DNA of 64,000 nt from Pseudorasbora parva (taxonomy: Eukaryota; Chordata; Actinopteri; Cypriniformes; Gobionidae). Where the stretch lies: positions 24,685,355-24,749,354 of the forward strand of contig NC_090183.1 of NCBI RefSeq assembly GCF_024679245.1. The letters are read 5' to 3'. Positions within the stretch are counted from its first letter, which is position 1. Each line of letters begins with the position of its first letter. Made by a program: the position numbers and the translations under genes. Of the stretch, positions 9,056 to 19,372 are shown in pieces. Under the pieces are notes generated by a model, which worked only from the letters and a program-made list of their open reading frames with translations, was not told the DNA's origin and made no database searches.

Positions 9056-10206
9056 ACAATTTTTTTTTTTTATGACAAGAAGCTATTCTGTGTTTAATTT
9101 TTCTAGATGGCCGGGAAATTGAGGAATCTTGGTGGAGCCAGATGAAGAAAATGGTGGCAATCCCTTCCTTCTCCACTTTTTCCGGTCAATGGTCTGTTTC
9201 ATTACCCTGCACCAATTCTGCTCATTATTGATGCTCCTACCCAGCTTATGCTGTCCTGCAATTCTGACCTTTCAACGCTTGCTCCCTTTAGACCTTCAGC
9301 TCCTCCTATGCTACCTGAACCGAGCATCTGGGGTCTTCCAGTTCGCCAGCTCTACCCTGGAGTGTCGACTTTCTAGCTCTACCTAGAACCTCCAAGCCTG
9401 TCACTCCACCTTGGCATGTTGACCACTGGGCTGCTCCTCGGCTCCTCGCTCCCTCTGCAACACCTGGGATTGTCACTCCTACAGTTCCACTGGGCTTCCT
9501 TGTCCCTCTGGCTGCTAGTCCTTGATCTGTGACTTGTCCCTCCACCCTTTGGCGGGTCGGGCTCCTCCTTCCCTCCAGTTTCACCTTAGTCGCTCCTCAA
9601 TAGTCGTCCGGCACCCAGTTTTCACCTCAGTCACTTGTCTCCTCAGCTCTGCATTAGTCTCCAGGACCAGGACCTTCTTCATCATCCAATCTCTGCGGCT
9701 CTTTGGCTATGCCTGGGTCTCCACATCCATCCACTGTCTTGGTCAGGCATTTCCCTGGTTCTGCTTGACATCTCCACCAAGGCTTCGCCATGGCTCATCC
9801 CTCCTTTGACTCAGCTGTGGGCATGCATTCTGGTGCTCCTGTTTGGTCACTCACTGGCTCCTCTCATTGTGATCTTCTCCCACTGTTATCTCTGTTTCTC
9901 GAGCCATCATCTCCTCCCTCCTCTAGGAGGCCCCTATTCTGTTTGCCCTGTGTTCACATCCTAAACACCCTCCATCCCGACCGCCATCCTTGTTTGTGTA
10001 TTATTCTTGGTGGGGAGGAGAAGATGTCAGGTTTATGTTTGGTTTGTCTGTGTTTTAGTCTTGCATTAGCCTGTCTGCCCATCTATCTGTGTTATTTAGT
10101 TTGTTTTCCATTGTTTTTCATTAAACTGTATCAAACATGTTCTTGTTTATTTAGATTTGTGTTTAGATTTGTATTTCATCTGCTTGTTTGCACTCACTCA
10201 TTGTCT
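9056..10206 (+). repeat. Pyrimidine-rich multicopy-type repeat, no functional ORF
   Basis: A C/T-rich stretch (cct, ctc and tcc runs) that keeps several frames open by composition (9522-9809, 9635-9964 and 9790-10245 are open). The predicted peptides are Ser/Pro/Leu-rich with no domain. A similar texture returns at 33.55-34.26 kb and, in the opposite orientation, near 10.88-11.08 and 12.65-13.06 kb. I read it as the proline-rich and 3' part of an old transposon family, not a host gene. Confidence 0.45.
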
Positions 10207-10400
10207 GGCCTTGTTGAAATGTTTGATGGACTCACCTTCTTCTAGTGTTTGGTTGAAATGACTTACCAGTATGCTTGTTTATCTATTGTTTAATGATCTG
10301 TATTGGATTTACAAGATAAATGATTCTAAGAATTCTGAGTTCTATTTTACCCATAATACCTGCGCATTTGTTAATGGATTATCTGGACCTGATGTTACAG
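10207..10400 (+). repeat. Direct repeat R1, copy 2
   Basis: Second copy of 5467-5665, with shared blocks TTGAAATGTTTGATGG, TTTACAAGATAAAT and TTAATGGATTA. It continues directly into R3 (10401-10625). Confidence 0.8.
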
Positions 10401-10625
10401 AACATGGACACAGATTGTGCAATAACAGTTTATTTACAGCTTTAAGTACTACAGGAAATCGAGTCAATGTATAGGTAAAATATAGATTTTATAGGAAATG
10501 AATGGTGACAGGGATTTCCTTTTGTTGCAGATACAGAAGAATGTGGACAGAAAGATGGAAAGGAAGAGCACACACAACTTGTCCTGGTGGAGGTGGGTAT
10601 GCAGGTAATCCTTACTTAGGATGTC
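10401..10625 (+). repeat. Direct repeat R3, copy 1
   Basis: It shares AACAGTTTATTTACA, GGAAAT, GAAAGGAAGAG, a gtCCTGGTGG block and TATGCAGGTAATCC with 13138-13365 in the same orientation. Read on the minus strand, the shared start resembles a 3' end with an AATAAACTG-type signal. Confidence 0.7.
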
Positions 10626-11080
10626 AGAATGAAAACACTGGAGACACATAGGAACAGTTAACATGCTGAAGATAATCTCTAGAGGCACACGCTGGAGATA
10701 AAGACTGGATCGAGACCGGACAATAAACTGAGACAAGGTGTGTGCATTAATAGGAGTACTGGTGAGGGTGCAGATTAGTGGCAGGTGCAAATGATTAATA
10801 TGTTGCTGAGGGCATGCTTTATGATAGGGAACCAGAAGGAATTATGGGAATTGTAGTGCTGAAGCGACGGGTGATCTTGAGGGGACTTAAGTGACAGTAC
10901 TCCCCCCTCCCGGAAGGCACGATATAGTATCAAACCGAGTCCACGCCAAGGAGAGAGGAGGAAAGCCCTGGAGTCAGGAGAGTAGGCTAACCGAGGGTGA
11001 CCAGTGTTTTTGCCAGCAGGGTGGAACACCTTCAGTCCGGTACCGGCAATACTGGAGACCAGGGAGGTGCCAACAGACTA
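10626..11080. other. Repeat-derived flank without a gene
   Basis: Purine-rich on the plus strand, with the block ACAGTACTCCCCCCTCCCGG near 10895. I read it as the inverted counterpart of the pyrimidine-rich repeat type. The open frames at 10891-11242 carry no motif. Confidence 0.35.
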
Positions 11081-11361
11081 GGGCCGGGTTTCCCAATAAC
11101 GATGTATCTTAGCTATAAAGAGCGCGTTCTACGAGCAAAGTTACGATCACTCGCAGAAATTCCACGTGCGTTTCCCAAAAATGTACTTAACATGAAGTGC
11201 TACTTAAGAGTCGCTGTCCATTTGCGAAGTACTGAAATATAACCTTATATGGAATTGTTTCCTCTTAACGGTTCACCTAATAATTGTCATTTGATGTGGA
11301 TTAGTAATCAAAACAAGTCTATATAAAATAAAAACTACCTACAGGCTGAGGCACTGACAAA

Positions 11362-11570
11362 ATGGCTGAAAAAAAGAGAAAAAAAGATACCTTTCAAAAA
11401 GACGAAATCAATATCCTTCTAGAGGAGGTGGAGCGGGAAAATATATTATTTTCAACAGATTTAAAGGATATCGTACAAACAAAGAGAAACAAAACATCTG
11501 GGAGGACATAGCTACCAAATTAAAAGTTAAATTATTAGTTAAAAGATCGGGTAAAGAGGTCTGCAAGAAA
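11362..11570 (+). pseudogene. Myb/SANT-like DNA-binding protein remnant
   Basis: ATG at 11362 gives MAEKKRKKDTFQKDEINILL, then EEVERENILF. A shift of frame near 11458 is needed to read on into FKGYRTNKEKQNIWEDIATK, which holds the Trp characteristic of the third helix of Myb/SANT-like domains in transposon accessory proteins. Such proteins help bring the Harbinger transposase to the nucleus and to the terminal repeats. The frame is broken and short, and no transposase follows. Confidence 0.6.
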
Positions 11571-11927
11571 TAAGGACAAAATAAGGGCAAAAAGGAAAAG
11601 GGCACTGCAGAGGAATGTCCTATACATGGCTGGTTTTCGTGCACGTCAGCAAGTCATTGACATATATTGAGTTTATTTTCAGTAAACAATTTTCCCAGTT
11701 TTTGAAGTATATTTTGTACATTTCTTATTTTGTTCTTTTTTTCTGTCATTTAATTCAGATGTGTATTTGTATTTTTTTTGTTTGTTACCTGCCATCATAA
11801 AAAACAACAAAAATAAAAAATAAAAACTTACAGTATTATCACAATGCACTTGAATAAAGTTAAAGGTGTAATCTGCCGGTTGTCCTGTAGGTGACCTCAT
11901 AACTCTCTCTTCTTACGATACACTTAA

Positions 11928-12492
11928 GCCCCTTTCACACTGCATGTCGGACCCGCAATATTGCCGGAACATTGCCGGGTCGCCTTCTGTGTGAAAGCAA
12001 CCACGTCCCGGCATTGATTACCGAACTGAACCCGAAGTAATATTGCGGTATTCGACCCGGGACGAGCGCTGTGTGAACAAAAGCCGAAACTAATGCCGCA
12101 ACGTGTACGTAGCTATCGTGCGACTCCTAGAGCTTGTTTTTTCAATAATACAACCCTGCAGTGCCAGAAGAGCTCGTCGGTGTTTTAAACGCAGAGAGTG
12201 TTCGTATACAAAAGAAACTAAAATTAAACAAGCAGAAACGTGCGCAAACTGGACACAAGTCGAGACCACGGAGCTCCTTACTATCCGCGCTGAAGCTGAG
12301 ATCGCTCGCCATTATACGTCACATCAGGATGTCACGTGTCAACTCGACCCGGGACTGTTACGGGTTGTGTGTGAAAAGTGCACATATTACGGTATTTTGC
12401 TAGCAGTGTGAATGGACCAAATCTAGTGACCCGGGAACAAATGCCGGGTCGCATTATGCGTGTATTTGCCGGAATCGCAGTGTGAAAGGGGC
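11928..12492. mobile_element. TTAA-site TIR element (non-autonomous), 565 bp
   Basis: Terminal inverted repeats GCCCCTTTCACACTGC and complement, flanked by TTAA (11924-11927) and TTTA (12493-12496, one change). GC-rich subterminal motifs of the type CGGGTC and CCCGGCA recur in both halves. The TTAA duplication points to the Kolobok or piggyBac superfamilies. No transposase is encoded; the frame at 12103-12411 has no motif. It is nested inside the Harbinger-like element. A fragment of a second copy lies at 17060-17172. Confidence 0.75.
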
Positions 12493-12648
12493 TTTAGAGC
12501 TTTACGATCACTCCAGAGCACTCGTAGATCTACGATTATTTTCAAGCAACTATTTTCAAAAACAGACCTTAATATTAAGATCACTCGTACGATCGTTTTT
12601 ACAATCAACGTAGGCTTACGATGCTTTTGGCAAACGCTGCCCAGATGA

Positions 12649-13137
12649 CCTCTGGCAGTACAGTATATTTGATGACATCTGGTAGACCAGCATACTTGAT
12701 TGCCTCAGGCAGACTGACAAACTAAATGACCTCTGGCTGACCAGCAGACTGTCTGGAGTGGCGACCACGGCAGACCTGGAAAGACACAAACAAACAAAAA
12801 AGATACACAAGAACGGCCCCCATGACTGAAGCTTGTGAACCAGACTCGGCTTCTGTGGCTGTGAACGATAAGGTGCCGTAACTGACGGAAGTGGAGGATT
12901 CTGGAGCTAGAGCGGGCCAGGCTCCAGTGCAGACTGATGCACTGGAGCGGGCTCTGGTGAAGACTCATGGGTTGGAGCAGGCTATGCCGACTCATGGGCT
13001 CATTCCAAAGGACCATGTTAGAGAGCTATATAAATTCACATAATCCTCAATCAGATGACCATCTTGTGAAATGGATAAGAGAAGATTTGTAGGATCGAAG
13101 GAGATTGTTGCTTTTTCAGGTCCGGTCTTCTCTTACA
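12649..13137. other. Repeat-derived flank
   Basis: Contains short internal repeats of the type GATGACCTCTGGCAG and CAGACTG...CTGGAGCGGGCT at 12645-13000, the purine-rich counterpart of the proline-rich repeat family on the other strand. The minus-strand frame at 12705-13016 has no domain. Confidence 0.35.
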
Positions 13138-13475
13138 AATTGTGGACACAGGTGGTTGAATAACAGAACAGTTTATTTACAACAGGAAATCAGGTGAGTA
13201 TATAGTTCAAATAAAGACTTTATATAATATAAATATATATTCAAATAATGATAGGACTTTCCTTTCATTGCAAATGCAGGAAAGCGTGGAATGGACAGAT
13301 AGATGAAAGGAAGAGTGCACACACCTTGCCCTGGTGGCAGTGAGTATGCAGGTAATCCGTAATTAACTGGAAGGCAGACTGAAGATATACTTTACAAACG
13401 TACCTGTTTGTTAATAAACTCCCGTGTCTGGGTTCTTCTACAGTTTGCGTGTGGAAGTGTCATTACACAGAAAGT
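13138..13475 (+). repeat. Direct repeats R3 (copy 2) and R2 (copy 2)
   Basis: 13138-13365 repeats 10401-10625, and 13398-13475 repeats 8966-9055, both in the same orientation. Here R3 and R2 are adjacent. Together with R1-R3 at 10.2-10.6 kb, this suggests an ancestral unit R1-R3-R2, now broken up by DIRS A and other insertions. Confidence 0.7.
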
Positions 13476-13479
13476 ATTA

Positions 13480-14985
13480 ATTTGAAATTTTATTGAGTGG
13501 TCTATTTATTTATTTATTCTCAAGGGCAGTAAAAGTCTTATTGCATCTGGTTAACTCTTATAAATTATTCTGAGTTCACCATAGACAAGGTTGGAAAAAC
13601 TATTTCCTCAAAGAGAAGACACAGAATACAGCAACAGGCACACAATATTTGACAGTGTTATTTTGTCTTAAACTAGAATCTGGTTTTGTGTAAAATATAA
13701 CAACCATTAATGTGTGACGGTCTAAAGGAGCATAAGGTTATTATGTGTCAAACTGAACATTTTAGTAAATACACATTTTTTATTTAAATGTCTTGTGTTC
13801 AGGTTCATTTGCAACAGCTGTACTAGCAGTGAGAGTGAAATGGAGGCATGATGAATATTTCATCTGAGACATGGAGGAGAGGATTTTTTGACAACAAACA
13901 GCACTTACGGTTGTGTAAGTGAGAAATTCTGTGGCAGAATCTTGTTCATTGGAACAGACTAGACACAGAAAAAATGCTGTCCTTCAGACAGCTGCCATCG
14001 ATTCAGCATTCCTCCCGTGAGGAATTTGTGGTGTAAAAGTAGCATGTTACCAGCTATTACTCCACCAGATACAAACATTAAAATTACATCACTGTCAATC
14101 CCAACGCAATGTGAGAGACATATATAGAAGATATTTAAGAGAACATCTTATCAAAATAATGTTTTATCAAAATGTTTCAAGTTTAAATGTTTCTAGGGCA
14201 ACATAGCTGTCCATCTTGGGATTCCAGCAAGTCTCCTTATGCTCATTTTATTGCAGATACACTACAGGCACAAGAGAGATAATTAGTTTCATTGCCTAAA
14301 TTAGTCTTCAGAGAGACAATTGCGTCATCACATCAAGTTAATCTACAGATTTAGACTTAGAGAGAGACTTTCTGTTTAAGAAATCTTCAAAATTGGAAAT
14401 GGGGGATTTTGCCAGTAGTGTTTTCACAATGGGTGAGAGTTTCTGCATGGAACGAACACACACCTTATGAATTTTTCATTTCTCACAAACAGTAATGGAA
14501 GCGAGCAGACGGTTCAGAGTTTGGAACCTATCTGAATTGATTTGGCTCATAATTCATAATTGAGCAGCTAACGCATGGAAAAGTATTTCATCACACTGCA
14601 TCGTGGTGACAAAGCTTTTTGCAAGCAGCGGGTGACTTCTATTGTGTCCTTGCTTATGGTTGGGTGGCATCTCAACTGATTCTGTGACAGAGTTCATTCA
14701 AATGATTTAGCTTGTAGTCGGAAGCACCCTGGGAAATACTGTCCTAAGATGTTTAACCTGAGTGTTTCGAGATGTTCTCTAGTTCTCTGGTCCGTATGTT
14801 CCTTTCATTTAAAAATCACTGCTATTACGATTTATTTTGAAGACAAATGCTAACATTGATTATATGGTCATGAAGACTATAGTATGGGGCATTAGAGGTC
14901 CAGTCTTTCAATTTCCTAAAATAACATGCATTGTTTGAGCTATCAAAATGTGTATGATTTTGTGCATTTCAGGAAAATTAATGGT
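13480..14985. other. About 1.5 kb without gene or recognisable repeat
   Basis: AT-rich sequence with dense stops in every frame. I see no terminal repeats, domains or tandem arrays. Confidence 0.4.
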
Positions 14986-14989
14986 AACA

Positions 14990-15037
14990 CTTCACAATAA
15001 GGTTCTAAAAAGCTTATTAAATTATAATAATTACAAA

Positions 15038-15072
<35 letters not shown>

Positions 15073-15095
15073 ATACTTTACAGCATTAGTTAATG
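14990..15095. repeat. MITE remnant and (AAAT)n tract
   Basis: TGGTAACACTTCACAATAAG at about 14992 is a terminal type widespread in fish MITEs. It is followed by an (AAAT)n run at about 15036-15074 and by ACTTTACAGCATTAGTTAAT. The internal inverted structure is largely lost. Confidence 0.5.
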
Positions 15096-16322
15096 TTAAA
15101 GAGGTAGTTGATTATAATTTACTTTTTTAACTTTAGTTAGTTTGTAATGTTGCTATTTGAGCACAAACACAATCTGCAAAGTTACAATGCTCAAAGTTCA
15201 AAGGTGCATATTTTCTTTTAAAGAAGTTGCTTTTTAAGAACTACAACAAATGGCTGGTAGGGACTACAACGAGCTTTGCATGGGTTAACGAAATTACTAA
15301 ACCTAACATTTACATAAACCCCCAAACAAAGGCCATGTTGAGAAGAGCAATATTGGAGTGGCCTTTCCAAGATGGAAAGACCTATAAACTAGCCTAGAAA
15401 TCTAGACGCACCCTAGCAGCAGCAAATCTAATCTGCCCGCGAGTGTCGTCTAGCAACTCTCAATAACCTTTTGAGCTGTAATCGTCTAACTCTTGCCGGG
15501 CCAATCACATCGTGTATAGAGTCGGTGGGCGGGGCCATAATGACGACGGCTGAGTTGCGTTTGCGTGCTTTTAGTAAACACAGAAACTGGCGAACGGCGG
15601 TCTTTCGAATCAGCTTTGACCGTGACTCTGGAAGACTTGGAGTTAAGCTTTTCTCTGAGAAAAGAACAAAGAACGGCACTGAAGTCATTCGGAGTTCTGA
15701 GTTTTGCTGACCGGATACGGCGAATGTTCAGTCTATCAACAAGCTCCGTTTCACCTTCGTTGCTCTGGTTGGTTGTAGCGCTATCCTATCACGTGCAGAA
15801 GGAGTTTGAAAGACAACCGTTTATCCCGCCCCTTAGATTGACCCGTCAATGGTGAGTTTCCAGACCAAACAACTTGATGTGGGTCTGGCTTGTCAGACTA
15901 CCTATAAACTTCTTTTTGATCCCACTAGCGAGCTTAGGATGTTGGTGTTTGTTGGCGTTTAAGTGATCAGTGTAAATGCAGGCATGCTAAACATGGTTCT
16001 GTGTTTGATATGGCCAATGTAACGAATCCATGGTTAGTCTTTACAATGGTCTTATTGTTCTGGTGACAAATATTTGGCTATAAATACAAACCTAATGGTA
16101 ATAAAGATTCAGTAGCGATCACTATAGATCTGCAGTCTGTAATCAAATAATCCGTTAAAGAACTGTAATTTTCGGCTCTGGCATACCCAGAACATGCGAC
16201 CCATGAGTTCCCCGTGAATGTTTTTGCTGGGGTTGGGGCCTTAAATTGGCGTATATAAATAAAACTAGGACAAGGACAAATAACGATAGATATTATCGAA
16301 TTTGCTGCAAATGCAGATAAAC
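15096..16322. repeat. TTAA-type repeat fragment, interrupted by the helicase-like repeat
   Basis: It starts TTAAAGAGGTAGTTGATTAT and includes AACTACAACAAATGGCTGG and GGGACTACAACGAGC, a multicopy-type fish repeat. At 15345-15377 the block ATTGGAGTGGCCTTTCCAAG recurs inverted at about 16928-16960. No right terminus was found. The 15391-15899 segment is a later insertion. The frame at 16078-16380 (minus) has no motif. Confidence 0.45.
15391..15899 (+). mobile_element. RecQ-helicase-like repeat, copy 1, with 11-bp target duplication
   Basis: A 509-bp insertion flanked by ACCTATAAACT at 15380-15390 and 15900-15910. It begins AGCCTAGAAATCTAGACGC and ends GGCTTGTCAGACT. The interior encodes LEDLELSFSLRKEQRTALKS, which resembles the helix and Q-like motif (EEQ/KEQ) ahead of the Walker A box in RecQ-type superfamily 2 helicases. 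In this copy the Walker A region is lost: a deletion of about 20 bases and a small insertion turn the expected LPTG region into FGVLSFAD. It is the inverted counterpart of 27332-27840. The ends show only weak inverted similarity, so the class of the element is unknown. Confidence 0.7.
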
Positions 16323-16326
16323 TTAA

Positions 16327-17501
16327 AGCTACACTGTGTGATATTTCCCCCCATCTAGTGGTGAAAAGGTATATTACCATCCAGTGAATAATAGTTTCTG
16401 TTCCTCAACTCTTTCGTTTCAAATCCTACGGTGGCCGATTTAGTCATGGCTTCCAGTTCGACCTCTTCGGTCAGTGTTGCTTCAAGTGATGAGGTTACTT
16501 TTGAAAACTATTATAATTTGCAGTTATATAATTTGCCAAATAATCTACGATCAAATTAATCTATGTAAAATTAATAATAGTTTTACGTTTTCGTTATTTT
16601 TTACCATTTCATTGCTAACATCAGCTATCAGGTTCCCAGACGAATGCAAGCTAATCTAAGTAATTGTAATGCAATTAAAATATTAATCTCATGTTATCCG
16701 TCATAGAACACGGATTTATGTTATAAGGTAAAAAATACTTTTTCATCATTGACGCGAGGAAAACTATCCTAGACGTCGTTCTTGTGTTATGCACAACAGA
16801 CCATGATATAATTAGCCAAGCAACAATAAAACTTCCAATATACACAAATAGGCTGAATTAATATTACCTGTCGAGAAGAAAGCAGGCAACGCCAGCATTC
16901 TTTTAAAAATCGTTGCTCCTCATGAGCTCTTTCCATCTTGGAAAGGCCACTCCAATATTTACTTTTGTCTTGTTGATTTGCCTGTTGCGTTGCTGTCTTA
17001 ATTCTCTTTTCCGCTTCCTTGGCGACTCTGATACATATCCCGCAATGTTACTAGGTCCCCGACCCGGGTCGAATTCGGTAATCAATTTCGGGACGTGGTT
17101 GATTTCACACAAAAGGCGACCCGGCAATGTTTCTGGGAATATTGCGGGTCCGACGTGCAGTGTGAAAGGGGCTTAAGAGTGATCCTCCATCATCATATAG
17201 CAGCCTCAAGCAATCCTCCTCTTCACATTCGACACAGTGCCATCGATTGTAAAAATGCAAAAAGCGAAGCTTGAATTTACGGGTATGTCCCTCTTTGGCA
17301 AATGTACTTTCAAGATGGAGGAGCAACATGGCGACCGCCATCCGAACCCTCACCCGTATGTATTTTCAATGGTATATTATAAAATTACGAGAATACATTA
17401 TTACTTGAAAGAAGTAAACATACATTAATGAGCACATATATTTTTGAAAGAACTAAGTGGTTTTTGCTAAGAATAAACTAAAAAAGTTACACAGTGTAGC
17501 T
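16327..17501. mobile_element. TTAA-site TIR element, 1,175 bp
   Basis: Flanked by TTAA at 16323-16326 and 17502-17505. The termini AGCTACACTGTGTGATAT (left) and AGCTACACTGTGTAACTT (complement of right) share AGCTACACTGTGT. It lacks a transposase; the frames at 16474-16659 and 17105-17353 carry no domain. A fragment of the GCCCC-type TTAA element (17060-17172) lies inside. The duplication suits the Kolobok or piggyBac groups. Confidence 0.75.
17060..17172 (-). mobile_element. Truncated second copy of the GCCCC TTAA element
   Basis: This is the complement of the left part of 11928-12063 (shared blocks GGTAATCAAT, GGGACGTGGTTG, AAGGCGACCCGGCAATGTT and GCAGTGTGAAAGGGGC), ending at TTAA 17173-17176. 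The other terminus is absent. Confidence 0.75.
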
Positions 17502-17599
17502 TTAATATTGCTTTTTTGTCACACAAAAATGCAACTGACAGTAAAACACTGATGATTTTGAGCTAGGATGCAGTAAAGTAAATTTACCTCTTTTAAATG

Positions 17600-17875
17600 G
17601 TGTGATCGTTTACTCACGCTTGTGTCATTCCAAACCTGTATGACTTCTGTGAAACACAAAATAAGATGTTTTGAAGAATGTTGGCAACCAAGCCATTTTG
17701 GTTAGGCTACCATTTGAATATTGTATGAACAACAACAACAAAAACAAAAACAGATTCAAATTGTTTTATTTTATGCTACACAGCAAATTCACACAAATGT
17801 ATTTATTCATTTAGGTTTGGAATGACATTAGGCTGAGTAAATGATCACATTTTTGGGTTGAACAATGATATTTTT
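17600..17875. repeat. Foldback MITE
   Basis: The left arm (TGTGATCGTTTACTCACGC, TGTCATTCCAAACCT) and the right arm (AGGTTTGGAATGACATTAGG, TGAGTAAATGATCACA) are inverted relative to each other around an AT-rich centre with an (AAC)n tract. This is the hairpin type very common in cyprinid genomes (atttactcaccctcatgtcattcc family). There is no coding capacity. Confidence 0.8.
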
Positions 17876-17879
17876 TTAA

Positions 17880-18875
17880 AGTTAACACATCATTTAAGTA
17901 AGACACTGATATCTATCTTTCATGAGGCTATTAAATTTCATTAAATCTATTAAAAAAAGTTAATACAACTTTTAAAGAGGAAAAAAAAAAAGCTTTGTCC
18001 TTAATTCATGGGATCCAGACTTTAAAACATTTAATTTTCATTTAAATGTAAGATCATGATAGTCACAGGGTAAAAAACATAGACTGTAAAAACCTTGCTC
18101 CTCATATATGGCTATATGGTTTCTAAAACTATATAAAACATATATAATAAACTTATATATAATAAGTTAAAAAAATGTTCACCTGTAGAAAATACGAAAA
18201 CAGCCTCTATAAAAGTGATTTATATTCTGCAATATTAATTTAAGTAATATAGCAACATTTTTAATAATGTTTCTTCCAAAACACAATATTTCTTCTCTGT
18301 TAGGTGCAATGTAAATTGTGGTTCTGCTAAAGTGAAACGTTTGTGCATTGCCGTTTTCCACTTTACCTCGTCATGAATACATGCTCGCGGCTGTATTCAG
18401 CTGATTCAACACAGAACCTGTAATGTTTCCATATCATACGATTGTATAAAATTCGGAGTCAAAGTGCCGTATAGAGCAGCATTTAAACACAGTGTACATT
18501 CGTCATTCGTCAGCGGCTGTGGCTGCGCTGTGCGGATATTCGCCCTTTGCAGTTCCATGCGCTCAAATAGCCTAGCCTACTAATAAGTAAATAAATAGAA
18601 AAAAGCGCCTAATATGGAGGGTAGGTCTCTCTCGCTTCGGCTTGTCAATTCAGGAGACAAACCAATGCGCCACTGTCGCTGCATGTTGTCAGTGGAACAA
18701 AAAACAAAAAAAATTACAAAACACTACCGGCCCCAAAGTGCGTCGGCACACCGGGCAAATGCCTGGTATGCCAGATTACCAGTCCAGCCCTGGTAGTAGC
18801 CTATCTTTTGTGATAAACAATTATAATGAAAAAATACCAGTCAATCATGTATTATGCTGTAAGCCTACTAAAGCT
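17880..18875. other. No gene; small repeat fragment near 18.73 kb
   Basis: AT-rich DNA without coding signature. About 18729-18795 (GGGCAAATGCCTGG, CCAGTCCAGCCCTG) resembles the terminal part of a hAT-like element whose related text also appears near 43.91-43.95 kb. This is a weak match. Confidence 0.3.
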
Positions 18876-19162
18876 TTAAAGGCCCACTGATATCAAAATG
18901 AAAGTTTTTTAGCTTTTAGTATGACAATGTCAGCCTTAAAGTTATAAATAAGCTGGTGTGTTCCAAAACAATGAAAAAAATTGCATTTAGGAGATATAAG
19001 CATTCAAAACTTGCAGTCTCTCACTTCCGTTAAAACGAATTACAGATTTTGATGACATCATCGCAGACTTCACCTTCTCATCAAATCTTCTGTCCAATCA
19101 AATGCTCTCTAGAATCTAAAGCCCGCCCCCTACACTGCCGAAGTTGCGACTGAAATCGGGCA
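18876..19162. repeat. Left part of a TTAA-type repeat split by DIRS B
   Basis: It begins TTAA-AGGCCCACTGATATCAAAATG at 18876 and runs to the DIRS insertion at 19163. The sequence resuming after 25528 may be its continuation. I did not find the matching right terminus. Confidence 0.45.
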
Positions 19163-19372
19163 GTTCCCTTTCAGTCGGTTACATTTGACGTACGTCAGAA
19201 CTGAACCGACGAATTGGGATCTGCCCACAGAGACCTATCCACTTCGAGTGTATAAAAACGAGCCAATCGGAGATTGGCATGTGATCCACACATTCCACGC
19301 TCCGCCCCGCAGCGCGGGTATAAATAGGAAGTGGAATGGTAGATCAAATGCTTTCAACTTCGGAGCCGAACA
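19163..19372 (+). repeat. DIRS B left inverted terminal repeat with TATA boxes
   Basis: The segment from about 19186 to 19372 pairs with about 25285-25471. Two TATA-like boxes are visible: GTATAAAAACG (about 19250) and GGTATAAATAGG (about 19317). The left tip carries GTTCCCT followed by TTCAGTCGGTTAC, i.e. only one arm of the inverted GTTCCCT module found elsewhere in the element. Confidence 0.9.

Larger units (their letters stand above)
11081..12648. mobile_element. Harbinger-like TIR DNA element, non-autonomous
   Basis: The left end (GGGCCGGGTTTCCCAATAAC, from about 11080) and the complement of the right end (GGGCAGCGTTTGCCAAAAGC, about 12645 inward) are similar over about 25 bases, and both continue with ATCG and TACG-rich subterminal repeats (GATCACTCG and TCTACGA motifs). 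Inside are a Myb/SANT-like remnant (11362-11560) and a nested TTAA element (11928-12492). PIF/Harbinger elements carry a Myb-like accessory gene, hence the assignment. I could not see a clear target duplication, so the superfamily is tentative. Confidence 0.6.

Noticed and set aside
9129..10245. Overlapping 80-150 residue frames as host genes
   Set aside because: They are low-complexity Ser/Pro/Leu products of pyrimidine-rich DNA, open in several frames at once, and lie among duplicated repeats.
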